Shown here piece after piece: positions 30,501 through 44,224 of a stretch of 64,000 bases of DNA. The stretch spans positions 191,924 through 255,923 of the forward strand of contig JAYKAV010000500.1 in assembly GCA_035582835.1 (NCBI GenBank), given 5' to 3'. Numbering within the stretch: the first letter of the stretch is position 1; each line of letters starts with the position of its first letter. The translations under genes and the position numbers were made by a program. Under the pieces are notes generated by a model. That model saw only the letters and a program-made list of their open reading frames with translations, made no database searches and was not told the DNA's origin. The stretch comes from Phoebastria nigripes. Lineage: Eukaryota > Chordata > Aves > Procellariiformes > Diomedeidae.

Positions 30501-33062
30501 AATTATGATTTTTTTTTTTTTTACTTCAGAAAGCCAGGACTAATTACGTAACTCTGTCGCTGTTTTTTTAAATGAAATTTCATATAAGTTACCATTAGAA
30601 AGGGTCATAACATCAAATTTAGTGTGAAGAGATAAGCCTAGACATCTTAAGAAGGACTTTTTTTCCCATTCTTTCCATCTTTTTAACCCTGGTTCTTCTC
30701 CACAACGCATCATGAACTGCTGGCAATGGGCTCGGTTTACTTTAATGAAGGGCAGATCATCTTCCTGTCACACAGTTTATATCCTCCTGCTTATCTGCAT
30801 TCTTCATACTGACACTGGCAAACACTTCTGATTTACCTTCCGCAGTTTGACTCTTCACAGCTTCTACAATGTGAATCCTCCAACCAGCTGAACGCTTCAG
30901 TGGAGTTTTTTCCTACCTCTGCAGGAATTTATCCTTTCTGAATAAGGAGGATTTAAACCATTCCTGGTAGAAATCAGTTTATCCATAGCTAAAATAATGA
31001 TCTGTAAAATGAATGGCCTATGCATTTCTGAGATCACTTTGACCTGCATTTNAAAAGGCTACAGGTGAAATATATGTGCAGCACGTCCAATTCACATTAG
31101 CAGCCAGGGTTTGGATGGGTGTGAAATGCTTGTGCATCCACGTTTTGGTGGATACAATTATGCAGTTGCCAGCTATCTGCATTTCTGCTTTCCATGGTTA
31201 TAATATTACACCTCCCTTTCCAGACCTTCAAGTCCTTTTTGTCTTGTCCTGTGAGTGAGTTGATTTGAACTCTGCTTAATCCCATACTTCAAATAATTTT
31301 GTTTGAGTCTGCAGTATCTTTGCTTAAAAAACTAAGTATAGCAAACCACAAACATCGTTCGCACCCTCCCATACATTGCATTTAAGGCTGGTCAGAGTCT
31401 CTGGTATGGTATGTCACTACCCATGTGGGCAGCAGGGGCTATATGGATCGTGGTCTGTTCTCATTCTGATTGAAGAGAAGCAAAGGAATAAGTATTAGAT
31501 TCTTGATCTACAGTGAATAAAAATGTGTTTTAAGGGTATCTTAGGACTAGCAAATCACTTTAAAGGGGAATAAAGAGGGCATATCTTTGACACACAGGAA
31601 GCTGCCGTGGTTATGAAGATGAACAGCAAAGCAGCTGGACTCTTAGCACTCATGTTTTCACTTCCGTAAGCAGAGAGACGGTCTTTAATTCATTGCAGGC
31701 TTTAGCTGGGTTGCTTAAAATTATGTGGAAGGTGAAGAATCAAGTTTGACCCTGTCATAACATTAGGAAAGTTATCAGTAATTTGTCTGAAAAGTCAATA
31801 GGAGAAAGATGGCTGCACCGAATAGCAGAGTGATGCCTTTTACAAGTAAATACGCTGCTCATGAAGCATTTGTCCCCTCGTTCTGCTGCTAGGAAGGCAT
31901 CTTCACAGTCTCCATGTGCTTGATGTGGTAAACTTTCCTGAAAGTGTTCAGGAAGCTGACCTTCTGGGGAACGGCAGAGAAACTAATAATGTATAATTGC
32001 AATTAATTGTAATAATTTATAATTGTAATCAATATCCATGTCTTATTTTGCTAACATTTCTTATTTTGTAAGCTATGTACAAAGTTAGTCTTTTGGCATT
32101 TGGGGTGTTACAGAGTCATTTTTAGGTTATTTTACTGAAGCTAGGTTTGGCTTTGTGCCATGAACAGGAGTAAGTATTGAGTTGCATCAGTCATCATATA
32201 TTACTATCCATAGTTAAAAACGTATCAGATGTGAAACAGCAGTTATAGAAAAGCCTAAATCTTCAGCTGGATTTAGTTGCACTTTTGACTGTTTTATAGG
32301 GAGCTTTCACTCTTTACGTGGAGAGACGTGCAGTCAAGATAAGACTCGCACTGTCACAGAGTTGCGTCCAGGTTTTGTCACGGGAATCAACTCTGGCCAT
32401 ATGCGGCAGTGAGCAGACAAGCCAAATGAATTACTTCCAGCACGCAAGTTTTCCATGTTGAGGGAGAGAGAACGCAGCCTCAAAAATTATTTCCACTGAA
32501 GCAGCAAATACTGACAAGCCTGACATAGAAATTTATATTACTTCCATTTCTGCTGCAATTGTACTCTCCCCCCTAACCTTTTATAGTAATTAAACGTGTT
32601 TCTTCTCACCATTCAGCCTGGTAAAAATAGAGTTGTGCTGGATCAGGGCCATGAATGGCATTTATCCATTTGACCATTTTTTTTTTCAAGGACTAGATAA
32701 AAAGATATACTGGGCATTTAATGGATTTCTGATCAGATTAATATGATGTCAGCAGTTCTTTCTAGCCTAACAACTGGATTTTTGTAGCAACAAAGGTCAG
32801 TAAATATTTTGGGGTTTTTGTTTTGAGCAAAGCACAGTACTTAAAATACGCAACCTGCTGACAGTAAATTCAGACCTAGCAATATCATTTAGCATGCTAA
32901 TGCATAACACTGTGCAAATTATAACTATTTCCTGAGAATACCACTTCTGTGGAAGTTCTTCTTTTGTTAAAAAAAATCCCTGTAAAAGGCATGGCTCTGC
33001 ATATATATTTACACAGCTTGTTTACATGGCATTATATAAATTTATTAGATGATTGTAAAATC
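27566..33062. other. 3' flank, AT-rich intergenic
   Basis: No gene is supported. It holds further possible poly(A) hexamers: NATAAA at 27893-27898, where the single N could complete AATAAA, and AATAAA at 28295-28300. There are T runs near 28903-28916 and 30511-30522. A tight cluster of TAATTG-type palindromes lies at 31994-32033. Open frames are short and without domain or splice support. Confidence 0.7.
31994..32033. promoter_or_regulatory. cluster of overlapping TAATTG homeodomain palindromes
   Basis: Within 40 bases there are the perfect palindromes TAATTGCAATTA (31994-32005) and CAATTAATTG (32000-32009), plus another TAATTG at 32020-32025 and TAATCAAT at its end. TAATTG/TAATTA is the core site of LHX2-type homeodomains. 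The position, about 5.2 kb beyond the gene, would suit an autoregulatory enhancer, but such motifs also arise in AT-rich DNA. Confidence 0.35.
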
Positions 33063-33067
33063 CAGCA
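33063..33067. repeat. left target-site duplication of the solo LTR
   Basis: CAGCA immediately before the LTR TG end; the identical copy is at 33662-33666. Confidence 0.85.
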
Positions 33068-33661
33068 TGTGCTGGCTTTGGCTGGGTTAGAGTTAATTTT
33101 CTTCACAGTAGCTAGTATGGGGCTATGTTTTGGATTTGTGCTGAAAACAGTGTTGATAACACAGGGAGGTTTTCGTTACTGCTGAGCAGGGCTTACACAG
33201 AGCCAAGGCCTTTTCTGCTCCTCACCCCACCCCACCAGCGAGGAGGCTGGGGGGACACAAGAAGCTGGGAGGGGACACGGCTGGGACAGCTGACCCCAAC
33301 TGCCCAAAGGGATATTCCACACCATATAGCGTCATGCTCAGCATATAGAGCTGGGGGAAGGAGGAGGAAGGGGGGGATGTTCGGAGTGATGGCGTTTGTC
33401 TTCCCAAGTCACCGTTACGCGTGATGGAGCCCTGCTTTCCTGGAGATGGCTGAACACCTGACTGCCGATGGGAGGGAGGGAATGAATTCCTTGTTTTGTT
33501 TTGCTTGCACGCACGGCTTTTGCTTTACCTATTGAACTGTCTTTATCTCAACCCATGAGTTTTCTCACTTTTACCCTTCCCATTCTCTCCCCATCCCACC
33601 AGGGGGGAGTGAACGAGCGGCTGCATGGCGCTTAGCTGCTGGCTGGGGTTAAACCACAACA
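33068..33661 (+). mobile_element. solo LTR of an endogenous retrovirus (avian, ERVL-like by duplication length)
   Basis: The element starts TGTGCTGGCTTTGGC and ends AACCACAACA, the TG...CA ends of a retroviral LTR. It is flanked by an exact 5-bp target duplication, CAGCA at 33063-33067 and 33662-33666. It is 594 bases long, without internal viral genes, so it is a recombined solo LTR. I recall very similar TGTGCTGGTTTTGGCTGGG-type LTRs as common in bird genomes. The 5-bp duplication fits ERVL-type integration, but the family is not certain. A truncated relative lies at 61815-62020 in the same orientation. Open frames inside it are not viral proteins. Confidence 0.9.
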
Positions 33662-33666
33662 CAGCA
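33662..33666. repeat. right target-site duplication of the solo LTR
   Basis: CAGCA immediately after the LTR CA end, matching 33063-33067 exactly. Confidence 0.85.
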
Positions 33667-36600
33667 CTTAGCAGAAAGTTAAATTTTTGCAACAATCTCT
33701 AGAAAAAAAGAAATAATTAAGCTTTTCATTAAAGAGAGAAACCTGTTCTAGCCACTGCATAGTTTAGCCCAATACCTATGGAAAAAAAAAAGTAACAGCT
33801 AAAACAAGAGGGTCACAAATATTTGGACAGTGTTATGCAATTCTATGGTGACCTGGTTTAATTGATAAATATCAGCAATGACTTTTTCCAGGTGCATACA
33901 GATTACTGGGTAATTAGTGTTAGGAAATCACAATGAATTTGCAGCACTGCAAACACAGAAATAGCCATACATTTTTCTTGCAATGACACAGAACTACCCA
34001 GACCATTATCCATCCACTGCACAGTAATTACTGTGTAATTTAATGTTCCTTGGTTACTATTCGAAAACAGTGAGAAGATACTCATGCTTTGGTAATTTAA
34101 AGTGTTCCTACAAAAGGGGTTTGAATTTCCATGAGCATATTGGTCTAATAAAGAGTAACAATGCTAAGGAGCTCTAATCCATGTATTATTCGTGTTGGCT
34201 GAAACCTTTACTAGACAACTAGAGACAATTCCTTCCCTACACAGAGCTAAAAAACCAAATTCTCCCAGTGGCTCTCCATGTATAGATCTGACAGATCTTA
34301 CTGGTTCTCCTTAACGACTAAAGGAAGAAATTAGTCCAAGAGGCATATTTATGTTCTTATCAGCTCTGCTNTTGGTGAATTTACAAGATAAATCTGGCAG
34401 CTGTAGTATACCCTGTTTGGCCGAATGCCTCTGGCCCAGGCAGTCATTGTGCCTCTGGAGCTACCCAACAGCTCTGCTAGCTCCACCGTAGCATGTCACA
34501 CCTTCAAAATATTGTTCAAACCAGGTTTTTGCCTAACTAACATCACATACAGCGATGTGGTCCATCTGCTCAACCCTGGCACGTGGGAAGTGCAGATGTG
34601 AGATCAGCGTGGACAGGTTTCAACTGCTTTTTCTGATTACAGCGTCCAGCCTACAGAAATTGCTTTTCCACCAACTATTTCACTTGCCTTCTCACATCAT
34701 TTCCATGTTTGATCACTCATTTTTTGCTGTCCTTCTTCTGGAAATGAAGACTAGCAAAAGAGATACTCTGTAATATGGCTTTGCAGGCTGTGATTGAGCA
34801 AGAAGCTGATGCCACGCTAGTCTGGGCAACAATTCTGTGAATGCAGGGCAGAACAACTTCCGAAAGGCCAGGTCTGTCACCCAGAGACAGATAAGAGGGT
34901 AAACAGATGGCATTGCCCGGACTAAGTCCCCAAAGACATCTCATCTCTTGCACCCAGAGGTTCCGAGAATTTGTTAATGGCTGTATGAAACTTTTTGAGG
35001 CAGAAGAACACTTTATTTATAATTGCTTTCGTGATTATTCTAGACAGGCAGTTTCAGCTTTTTCAAACCGTAGATCCCCTGAATGTTTTCTACTGCAGTT
35101 GCAGACCGTTGTCTCGTGGATTTAACCCTGCTGACCATAGACTTGCCTTTATTAGTTCGCATGCACAGATCCCTTAGAAGTAGCTCAAAAGCTTTTATAT
35201 CCATTTTTGTTACTGTATGATCTGACTGTTTCTGGAAAAGCCGTCAGACAAGCGTGAGCTACCCATGGACTCGGGAGATAAGATGTTTCATACCCATGAG
35301 CTTGCACTGCTCTTTGAAAGGAGACTCTTCCCCTCCAGCGCTGTCTGCAGTGCTCACTTTCATCTGGGCAAGGTTCGTAAAAGAATTCTTGGAATGGGCT
35401 GCTGCCCTGGCTAGCTGCTGATGCCTTTTGGAGCCAATATTATGCTTAAAGAAATCAATCATGGATGTTCCTACCATGTCTTTCAGTCAACCCTAATTAA
35501 CACAGACCCAGACCTTCTCCATTTCATATACACTTGGCATTGACTCCTAACACTTCACCCAACATACTAAATGACAGCAGAAGTTACACTGCAGCCAGTG
35601 TCATTTGTGTTACAGAAATAAGCCTAACCACACACACTCTGAAAGTTTTTTTTAATGTAATGAAGGCCATTTGTGGCCTTCATTTATCTTTATGTCTTTT
35701 CCAGTTCTACTCCTATTGTGCCTACAGAATTCAGGAATCCATTTTAGATTAATATAAAAGCTATACAATGCTCTTTTCTGTGATTCTTTACTCTTTGGCT
35801 CCCCAAGTGCAGGCAGTTCCTAGTCATGTTTTGTGTTCATACTCTCTTTTTCCATCTTTCTGTTTTGTCCCAGAGGTTACAGCTTGTGCACACCAACACC
35901 CACTGGCACTGACAGGATTCTCCAGAGTCCCTTCTGGCTATTCCAGCACAAAAGAGGAGTCTCAGAAAAGACATTGGCAGCTATTTGTAGAACTACTTTC
36001 TTCCCACAAAACAGCTCCAGTTCCTGGGGATCTGAGTTTGGAGTGTGAGGTGTGTTGCTGCCACTTACATGCAGATACCATAATTATCAGCTGGCTTAGA
36101 AAAGACCGAAAGCTAGGCTGCTTTTACATTTTACAAGATTGCATAAAAATATAATCCATTTTAATTCCACAATTATATTGGAGGTGATGCCAGGTGTTAA
36201 AAGGAAGAATGTGTTTCTAGCAGGACTCCAGATACTTCTGTTCTTTCTTTTCCTGTCTATTGGTTGGAGCAGAGACCAAGGCAGGACTCCTGCCTCCTGT
36301 TTCCACCGTGGACACTAGTTTTCTCTGTAGCTGGCACAGGGAGGCTTTCCAGATGTTACTTTACTTAACTTTAGAGAAAGTGCTTTGAAGTTCTTGAACA
36401 GTGCCAAACTAGAGCAAAATGTGTGTAATTGCAAAGTGGAAGTCATTACGTTTCACATGGGAAGCCATGCGAAAATGAAACTGCAGCAGATGAATTTGAC
36501 CATGTGTGTGTACCTCTAGTCTCACCTTCTGAGTCCTAATTGCTGCTTGACCAAGCTGTGCTGAAGACAGGAGACCCTGATTTACATTATTTTGGAAAAC

Positions 36601-39600
36601 GGAAACCAGAAACTATTGCATGTCCATTTAGGTATTTGCAAGATATGTGAGAATGCACAAATCTATGACATGCAACAAACTCAGAGGAATTTATACCGGA
36701 TGGTACTGAAGGAAATCTTCCTTTTCCAGGAAGGAGACACTAGATCATGTTATTTGGTAACTGCANATGAGAAAGCACTGGCCTGTGAAGCAGGGATGTG
36801 GAAAACTAGACACAGTCAAAACAGGTAAGGCTGAGAGCATGAAAAGTCTATCCTTTCTCCTTCCCTGAGAGGCAGTAAAAGTCCTAGGAGCTTTACAACT
36901 GAAAGAAGGTAAAGATACATTTCTGTATAAAAATCACTGTAAGAGTGTTTGGGAAGAGCACCGGGCCCAGAGGTCAGGAGCACAGGATTGCCAGGATAAG
37001 GAGAAGTTACCGTGTTAGAGGTGATGCCATCCCCGGTCACTGGTAAGGCTTTGGTTTGAGGAACGATTTCAGATTCATGCTGCACAGGTCAGGGAGAAAA
37101 CAATCTACAGTGTGTGTAACAATACTTAAACATTCAATGCTTACCAACTGCTCAGCATCCCAGCCCTTGTTGTTAATAGAAGGTAAAAGATGGCAAGAGT
37201 ATGTCGGAGGGCTTAGCGTTTTCTTTCACGCTTCCAAGCTTTCTGTCAGAAATTTGAAGGCGACAAACCCAGCCTATAACACATACTGCCTTTCTACCCA
37301 AAACTGCTCTTTGCTACTGTAAGCTGGCCCTCTTCATTAAATGTATTTACTTAGCAGTAGATTGTTGTTATGTATGAATAATTAACAAGGAAAGATGTCA
37401 CTTACTGCAGTAGCGCCGCATGTTTCTGGCTGCCCGAGTTTCCAGTCCTACAAAGCTTGTAACGGGAAACTGTAAGCCCAATCTCTCATTTTACAGAGTT
37501 TAATTTTGGCTATGTTTCTTACCTTGGTGCGTTACCTAACTGTTGAAAGTGACAAAAACAGATGCCATAAAATGCAGGAGAAATGCCGCTGGACTGAACC
37601 TCAAGTATTAACAAAGCATATTCCCTTGATATACACTAATCTTATACCTTCAAAACCAGGAAAGATTCAGTTAAACTCACAATCATTTTATAGTCTCTGT
37701 AGAACCATAGAAGTTTAGGGATCCTTTGTTATTCCTCCATAAAGAGGAAAGTTATAGTGAATGTGCCCTTCTTAAGTTGGGTGTTTTTAAATACTAACGT
37801 TTATTGCTCTGCAGTTTCTCTTTAATGTGTGCGTAGAGAACAAGAAAACACCTAGCTGCACAGGCGTATTTTTAGAAACAATGAAAGAGTCCTCTGTTAA
37901 TAACTGGTTACCTCCTTTGCCGTTTGCATAGCTGATCATTGTTAATGATCCAGTTAACAGGATTCATTAGGGAGGTTGAAAGACTTGCAGTTATATGGTA
38001 CGTGATCTGTGATGCTCGGGAATGCAGCGTGTGTGTATGTAGCTGTCACATCTCTGGGAAAGCTCCCTTGGTTGGACACACACAAAACTGCCCCATTTGG
38101 GTGCCACGTGCCAAACCTGTCTGTCCCTATGTTTCTATTAATTTGAAAAAATGGACTAATGTGGCCCAGCTGCAGCAATTTCTTTGGNTTAACACTAAAT
38201 CTCCAGATTTCTCCCCCTGCTGAAGCATAGCCTTCCCCAGAGCTCCAGATTTGGGCTAACAGTCCTCCTTTCCACAGAGGCACAGTACCTGGAAGCAAGC
38301 CGATGCTCAGATTTCATAACAGTTTCCGAGAACATTTGGATATAGTAAGAACAAGAAGTAAATACCTAAATAACATTGGAGCCCCTCTGCTTTATTTTCC
38401 TCACTGCTTTTGGACACAGATCAAGACTAAAGGCACTGGTCTCCAACACATAATTCCAGGGTTTTTATTAGGTGACTCCCTGATCAGCTTTGTTGAGTAG
38501 CCAAAGTGCNTTACCAGGTGATCGCTGACCTAGCAGCCCACAGCCCACTGCGTGAGCAGCCAGCCAGGCAGGGCTCAGCTTTGTGCAGAAGCAGGTGGAG
38601 CCAGCTGGGTAATCCCCGTGTCATCTCGCACTGTGTAGTGCAGTCATATCCAAAAAGCCTCGATAGTTTGCTCACCAAACTAAAGCAGACAGGACCGTCA
38701 GTCCCAGATTCCAGCCTGTAGTAAACTCAGTTGCACACAGTATCTTTTAAAAAAATGCAGCTTGGCCCGTGTTTTCCACAAGGCCATCTCTGCTGTTTAC
38801 GAGGGGGCACTAATGAAAAATGAGTTTAATTTTATGTGTTCTTGACGTGATTTTGACAATCATCTGGATTGTCAAAGCATTACATTAAGTTGGCCCCAAG
38901 TAAAGGTTTTCTGAATTAAAAAAAAAAAGATAAAAGGATTACCAATATATCCGTTGTGTTTTTGCAGAGCTCAGCCATACATCTGTGTGTAGGAAACACG
39001 GTATTTTGCTTGCAAGCTGAGCCCTGTGCATCTCACAGGACATTAATGCAAAAGTGGGAGAAATCTAATCATCATCTTCTAGAGACTGAAACACTGATAT
39101 AACATGTCATGCCCTGTCATCACCTGTTGCCAAGGGTTGAGATATTCCCAGTGTCGGAAGGAGACTGTGAATGAGGAGTGCATTTTGATGACTGCAGAGG
39201 AGGGGAGATTCTCAGGAACTGTTGAAGATGCTGCTATTTTATAGTGTATAAAATATACCTGACCTGAAGCAGCGGTTCAGCAGAGGCAGCCTGAGGTGCA
39301 TGCACTGAGAACATCTCCTTTTGAGGTACTGACACATTTAGCAGCTGTCAGTCAAGGAGGAGAGCTGATCCTCTCTTAAGCAGACCTCCTCACAAGCTAT
39401 TGTTGCAAAGGCCTAAAACGTGGCTCCTTCGGCATTCCCTTGTCCCAAATTGAGCATCTCTTTCAGCTTCATATTCTCCTTACATTCCTCTTTTCATCTT
39501 TTGTACGCTGCTGAGTTGCTTCCACCTGCCGCCTCCCCAGTGCCACCTGCTTGCCTCTCTTCACTTAGTCTCCTTTGTTTCTTTTCCTTGTCTCTGCTCC

Positions 39601-40790
39601 CTGGAGGAAGGCAGCACCACGAGCATATTGTCCCAGGTTGCTCCCCCTGGGGCTTTCTTACTCGGCTTATTATTGCAATCGCAGCTTTCGCTTGCATCAC
39701 CAGGACCACTGGCACCGTACCGTATGCTTCACTGACAAAAACAAAGCCAGAAACTAAGGGGAGGCCTGAGAAGCAAGGAGCCCCAGCAGGCAGGGTGCCA
39801 ACACACCAGCAGCAGAAAAACAAAGACACAANCCGAGGAGACAGTGGGCTTCAAGGACAATCAGGGCCAGAGAGCCGGAGAAGCGCAAGCCTGGAAGCAA
39901 TGGCAGGTCTCTACACCTACAGAGGGAAATGTACAGCAAAGCAGAAGTTAGGGGAAGAGTCACAACATCTTTTTTTCATAACCAAACATCCATTGTGCCA
40001 TTAAATTCCACTAGCAGCTCAGTCTTCAGCTGTAAAAGCGGGGCTGAAGTGCTCCTTTCACCTATACTTTGTTGAGTGTCTTTGGATTGTGAAGTCTTGT
40101 ATGTACTTTGGCACCTGGCACAACTGGACCCCACTGTGAGACAGAGACTCTTGGCACCACTACCGCGCAAATTATTACTATTTACATTATTAGTACTTCT
40201 ATTACTGTTGTTAATAATAGTGGCAACCTAATACACCATTTTCTGTGCTGTCTGGGAAACAGGGACACCATTCCTATGGATTTTATGCCAGGGACTGGGA
40301 ATTACAGTTCCCGTGTGCACAAGATTGCTGTTCAAGCTATAATAAACTGCATCAAATCAGGCATTTCGGACAAGAGCACCAACGCAGTGTCAAATGGGTG
40401 CCTTCGCTGGGCTTGGCCTGGGGACTGGGCTGGGTCAGCATGGCGTATCTTCAGCTGTGAAACAAGATCTGACAACAAACTCACCCAAGTTCCTCCTGAG
40501 CACTCCAGTGCTCGGTGCACAATCCCCAAAGAGCCTGTGGGCATGGGAGTAGCATGGCATGGCTGGTACGGCCTCTTACCTCCATCCCTTGTCTTCAAAG
40601 GGGTTTTGAGTAGGGCTGGGTCTCTTGGATTCCTCCAGCTACCAGCTGCCCCTCTTCTGTACTATTGCATCCATCGGTTTTGCCCCTCATTACAGACCAG
40701 GAGAAATTAGCACCTCCTAGAAATGTAACTCCTGAAACACATAATGTTAGCAAAGAAGCGGCCAGCCGCTCTTTAGAGGAGAGCCCGTTC
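33667..40790. other. intergenic DNA, no gene seen
   Basis: Mixed AT-rich sequence with short open frames only. The longest, 39420-40004, contains an N codon and a low-complexity Ser/Leu-rich start and resembles no protein I know. The one structural item is an 11-bp perfect hairpin at 35659-35684. Single Ns occur at 34371, 36766, 38188, 38510 and 39832. Confidence 0.7.
35659..35684. repeat. perfect 11-bp inverted repeat, 4-base loop
   Basis: AATGAAGGCCA at 35659-35669 pairs fully with TGGCCTTCATT at 35674-35684 around TTTG. There is no surrounding gene. It is too short for a microRNA precursor on its own. Confidence 0.8.
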
Positions 40791-40799
40791 CTTGGCACT

Positions 40800-40980
40800 C
40801 TGTTCCCAGGACACCAGGCCGGTCTGGCTTTCCTTCGCCCCGACCCCGCAGCCGGGGTCTGCGGCAGCTCCCCGGGCTGGGCTCCTGGGGGTGGCGCTGC
40901 GAGCCCTCGCTCGCCCGGCCGACAGGCAGCAAACCCGGCCGGGACGGGGTGTCTGGAGGCTGAGAGTTCATCAGGGGAGA
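40800..40980. promoter_or_regulatory. isolated GC/CpG-rich patch
   Basis: About 180 bases are strongly GC- and CpG-rich (for example GCCCCGACCCCGCAGCCGGG), in AT-balanced intergenic DNA. A 164-codon frame crosses it without recognisable protein. It could be an orphan CpG islet or an lncRNA promoter. Evidence is composition only. Confidence 0.3.
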
Positions 40981-43900
40981 ATGGCCCAGACAGCGGATAC
41001 GCTTGGCAGAGGAGGAAGAGTTTCAGAGCAGAAAGATTTAGGAAAGGGTCATCGCTCCTTCACCCAGGACTAAACAACGGAGCGCAAGCCCCTCTCTGCT
41101 TTGCAGGGAACCTCCTGGAGTTGAAAATGCCTCTAGTTCTCTATAAACAGCTAGGCTAGGATTTGCCTCTCTCCAAATCACAGTTGCTTTTGCAGCCTCG
41201 TTGCACAAGGCTGTGAGAGAGAAAAAACACGAAGCGAAGTTCTGAATGTGTCGAGGCAACAGGGAGGCTTGTGGGAGGCACTCTGCCCGGCGCTGGTGTC
41301 ACACCAACACACAGCGATGGCCTCAGCAACACCTCTGTGTGCTCTGCCATAGCTTGCAAGGTCTCCTGCAAAACTTTATAGGAGCAGACTGTAAATTCAC
41401 CACAATATTAAGCCATGTAAAGGCTCAAAAGACTCTCAAGCCTCCTGATCAATGAAACATAGATAGCAAACATGACATGCTGTAAAGCAGTGTCACATGT
41501 GCTGTCCCACTAACAGTGACCAGTTCAAGGAATTTCACCCAGTTAGGGCAAACAGAGTAGCATGGCAGAGTGTGGGCTCACGCTCAGAGAGGACAGGACA
41601 GAAGGGGCTCCCAGTGCATCTGGTGAAGAAGTTGGTGACGTTATCTGGTAGCAGAAACTATGAACACGATAAGAAAAATTAAATTGCAATGCACCACACT
41701 GTCCAGTTCTCTCTAGTGAATAGGATAGAAGACCTTCTGTTTGAGATATTAAAAAGTGGACTTGACAAATTAGTAGAAGACACATTTCTAGCAGGCAACT
41801 CTGCTCTGGGGCTGCAGCATGAAGTTTAGGTCTGAGGATTTCCTGACCTAGAGAAAGGCAAGAGGCACCCCCTGTTCCTGCAGCATGCCTTCTCTTGCAC
41901 AGAGGGCGTAAAATCTGTATACAAGTAGTATATCCCTGTGTTTCTGGGTAGTGAGCGGAGCCCAGCAGAAAAACTGAAAGGCTCTGAGAAGAGGGGGCTC
42001 AGCGAGTCTCATTTAATTACAAGTGTAGTGCTTGCTCTGCTCAGCCCCACCCACATGCCATTTCACGCCTGATTTCTTCTCTGATTTCTTTGGGGAAAGA
42101 GAGGGAATTCGAGTGCATGTAATTTGGGTTAACAAGACGCATTATATGCAGCCTCATTCTTGTAAAAACTTTCACAGGGAAATCACCCAGCCCATGGAGA
42201 GAAAAAGTTCTCTCCTTATTGTAATTTTTCCAAGGCTAATCAAACTCTCACCGTTATCCTATTGATCACAGGGAAGGTTTGATTTTCTACCGGTTGCTTA
42301 GTTAAGGTACAGTAGCTGTTGCTTGGCTTACTACATGCTGTGAGTACAACAGAGATCAACCTCCATTTCTATGCTCCTTTTTGTCCCTTTCCTAGATCCC
42401 TTTTCCTTCAAAGCTCACCTGCCTTTTGCTTTTGTGGTGCTCTACCTGCNTTTCGCCTTCTCCTATATCCATTGAGCAACAAAAGGTGAAAAGCTGGGTT
42501 TATACAATTAAAATTGTCAGAACAGAATGGGAAAAAGCAAAAGTCCTGAACAGGTTTGAAAACAGGAGGCAAAGGAAAAGTTAAATATGAATGCGGCATC
42601 CCCCAACAATATGGACAAAAAGGCTGTGTCCAGTACCTGCGGTTGTCATTAGCATAAAGTCAGGTTGGACCAGTAATTATAGGGTATGAGCCCTTCGTGG
42701 TGGTGTGTATCCAGAACTGTCACTGAATGCACAAGATCTGATCCTGCCATTATTGCCATATGCTTTATAGTCGCCAAAGCTTGTCTTCCTGTGTGAGGAA
42801 AAGCATCAGTCTCCATTTCAAGGTGCAGTTCCCGTCCCTCTGGGGGACAGCTGCTGTGTGTCAGTGCACAGCACGGAGGCAGGGAACAGCGACACAAGAG
42901 CAGCATGCTGGAGAAAGGTGCAGGCTTTGCTTTGCCTTCCTGCGCAAGGGTTTCTTTGGATGTGTTTTGTGTCCCTTCAAGTCACTTGGGAGTTTAGGAG
43001 AGCCAGAGAGAATAGCTTTTTCTGTCATTATTTGATAACCAATACAGTTCCCTTTGACCCTCTCCCCTCTTCCCAAAAAAGAAAGACCAGCTCAGCATTG
43101 TGTTATTTTTCAAAGCCTTTACAAATTAAGACAGTAACATGGAAATCCTCGTTGGGTTTCAGTTCATACTTCCTCCCATGCTGGGCTGAAACGGGGATTC
43201 TTTTGTGATGGCTTTTCTGCTTATTTTTTTTAAACCTCCTGAATTTGGCACACTGCCCTACTTTATTTTCTTTCCATTCTCTAGTGCTGCTCCCATTGGG
43301 AGGCTCATTCGCTTCTAATGCATGGTGTTATCTTTTGCAAGTTGAACTCTAAATCCCTGTGTTGTTTTTCCTTGCTTGTTATTCAGGTGCAGGGAATGTT
43401 AATGATGTCTCTTTGGCTGGTGGATGCTCTGGCTATGTGGTTTTAATTATTTTTATTAATGTGTTTTATAAAGTAAATTACAGATAAATGTAGATTTTAA
43501 CTACAGCTTAGAGGTGGCACATCTGTGAGACTTCACAGTCTTTCATTTGTGAGTGAAATGCACAATAACATCTTCCATAGCAAGAGGATGTTCACAGGTG
43601 TGAACTGGGAGAAGCTTTACTGAAGCAAAAGCTCCAAAACTAAAAACTGACACCTGATATGTAGAGGGACAGGAGGGGAGAAGGAAAGGAGCAGGAGATC
43701 TGCAAAATAACTTGTATTCAGGGTCAGTGAGCACTGCTCCTGCTCAGGGACAGCTGCCCACACCAAGGAGGAAACTTCCATTTGCAGCACTCAACAGTCC
43801 CCATCNATAGTCGTCAGACAATTCTCAAATTAGAGATCCAGAGACCTTATAAAGAAAAGATCCAAGTTCTCTACTTGTCACTGGTTCAAAATTCCCTGAA

Positions 43901-44220
43901 AACCTCCTAAAAACTTCTCAGTGACTCAGGAAAACCAGGGTATGTGGGGTTTTTTTCACAGTAGGTCTTGCTTGCAGAGATCTCTGACTGTCCTCCTCAC
44001 CCCGGCTGCCATTCGTGAGCCCGTGGCCTAAGTCTGCAGGCGCTGGAGGACCTTGTTATGGCTGCGGCAGTAGCTGTTTATGTTGCTCAGCCGATTCAGT
44101 CTCTTGCTCCAGTGCTCAGGCCTCCTGGGGGACCTGGTGCGTTGAGCTGTGTTGGGAAAGTGTTGCAGCCTACAAGAGCCATTGGATGAAGAAACATAGG
44201 ACTAACACTATGCAAACATA
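40981..44220. other. intergenic DNA, no gene seen
   Basis: No open frame with domain, codon or splice support, and no mobile element that I recognise. Single Ns are at 42450 and 43806. Confidence 0.7.
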
Positions 44221-44224
44221 GGGT

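Noticed and set aside
32949..33424. Open frames within the solo LTR
   Set aside because: They start outside or inside the LTR without any retroviral protein similarity; the LTR carries no internal genes.
40108..40710. 200-codon open frame in the downstream flank
   Set aside because: No domain, poor codon character and no splice or promoter support.
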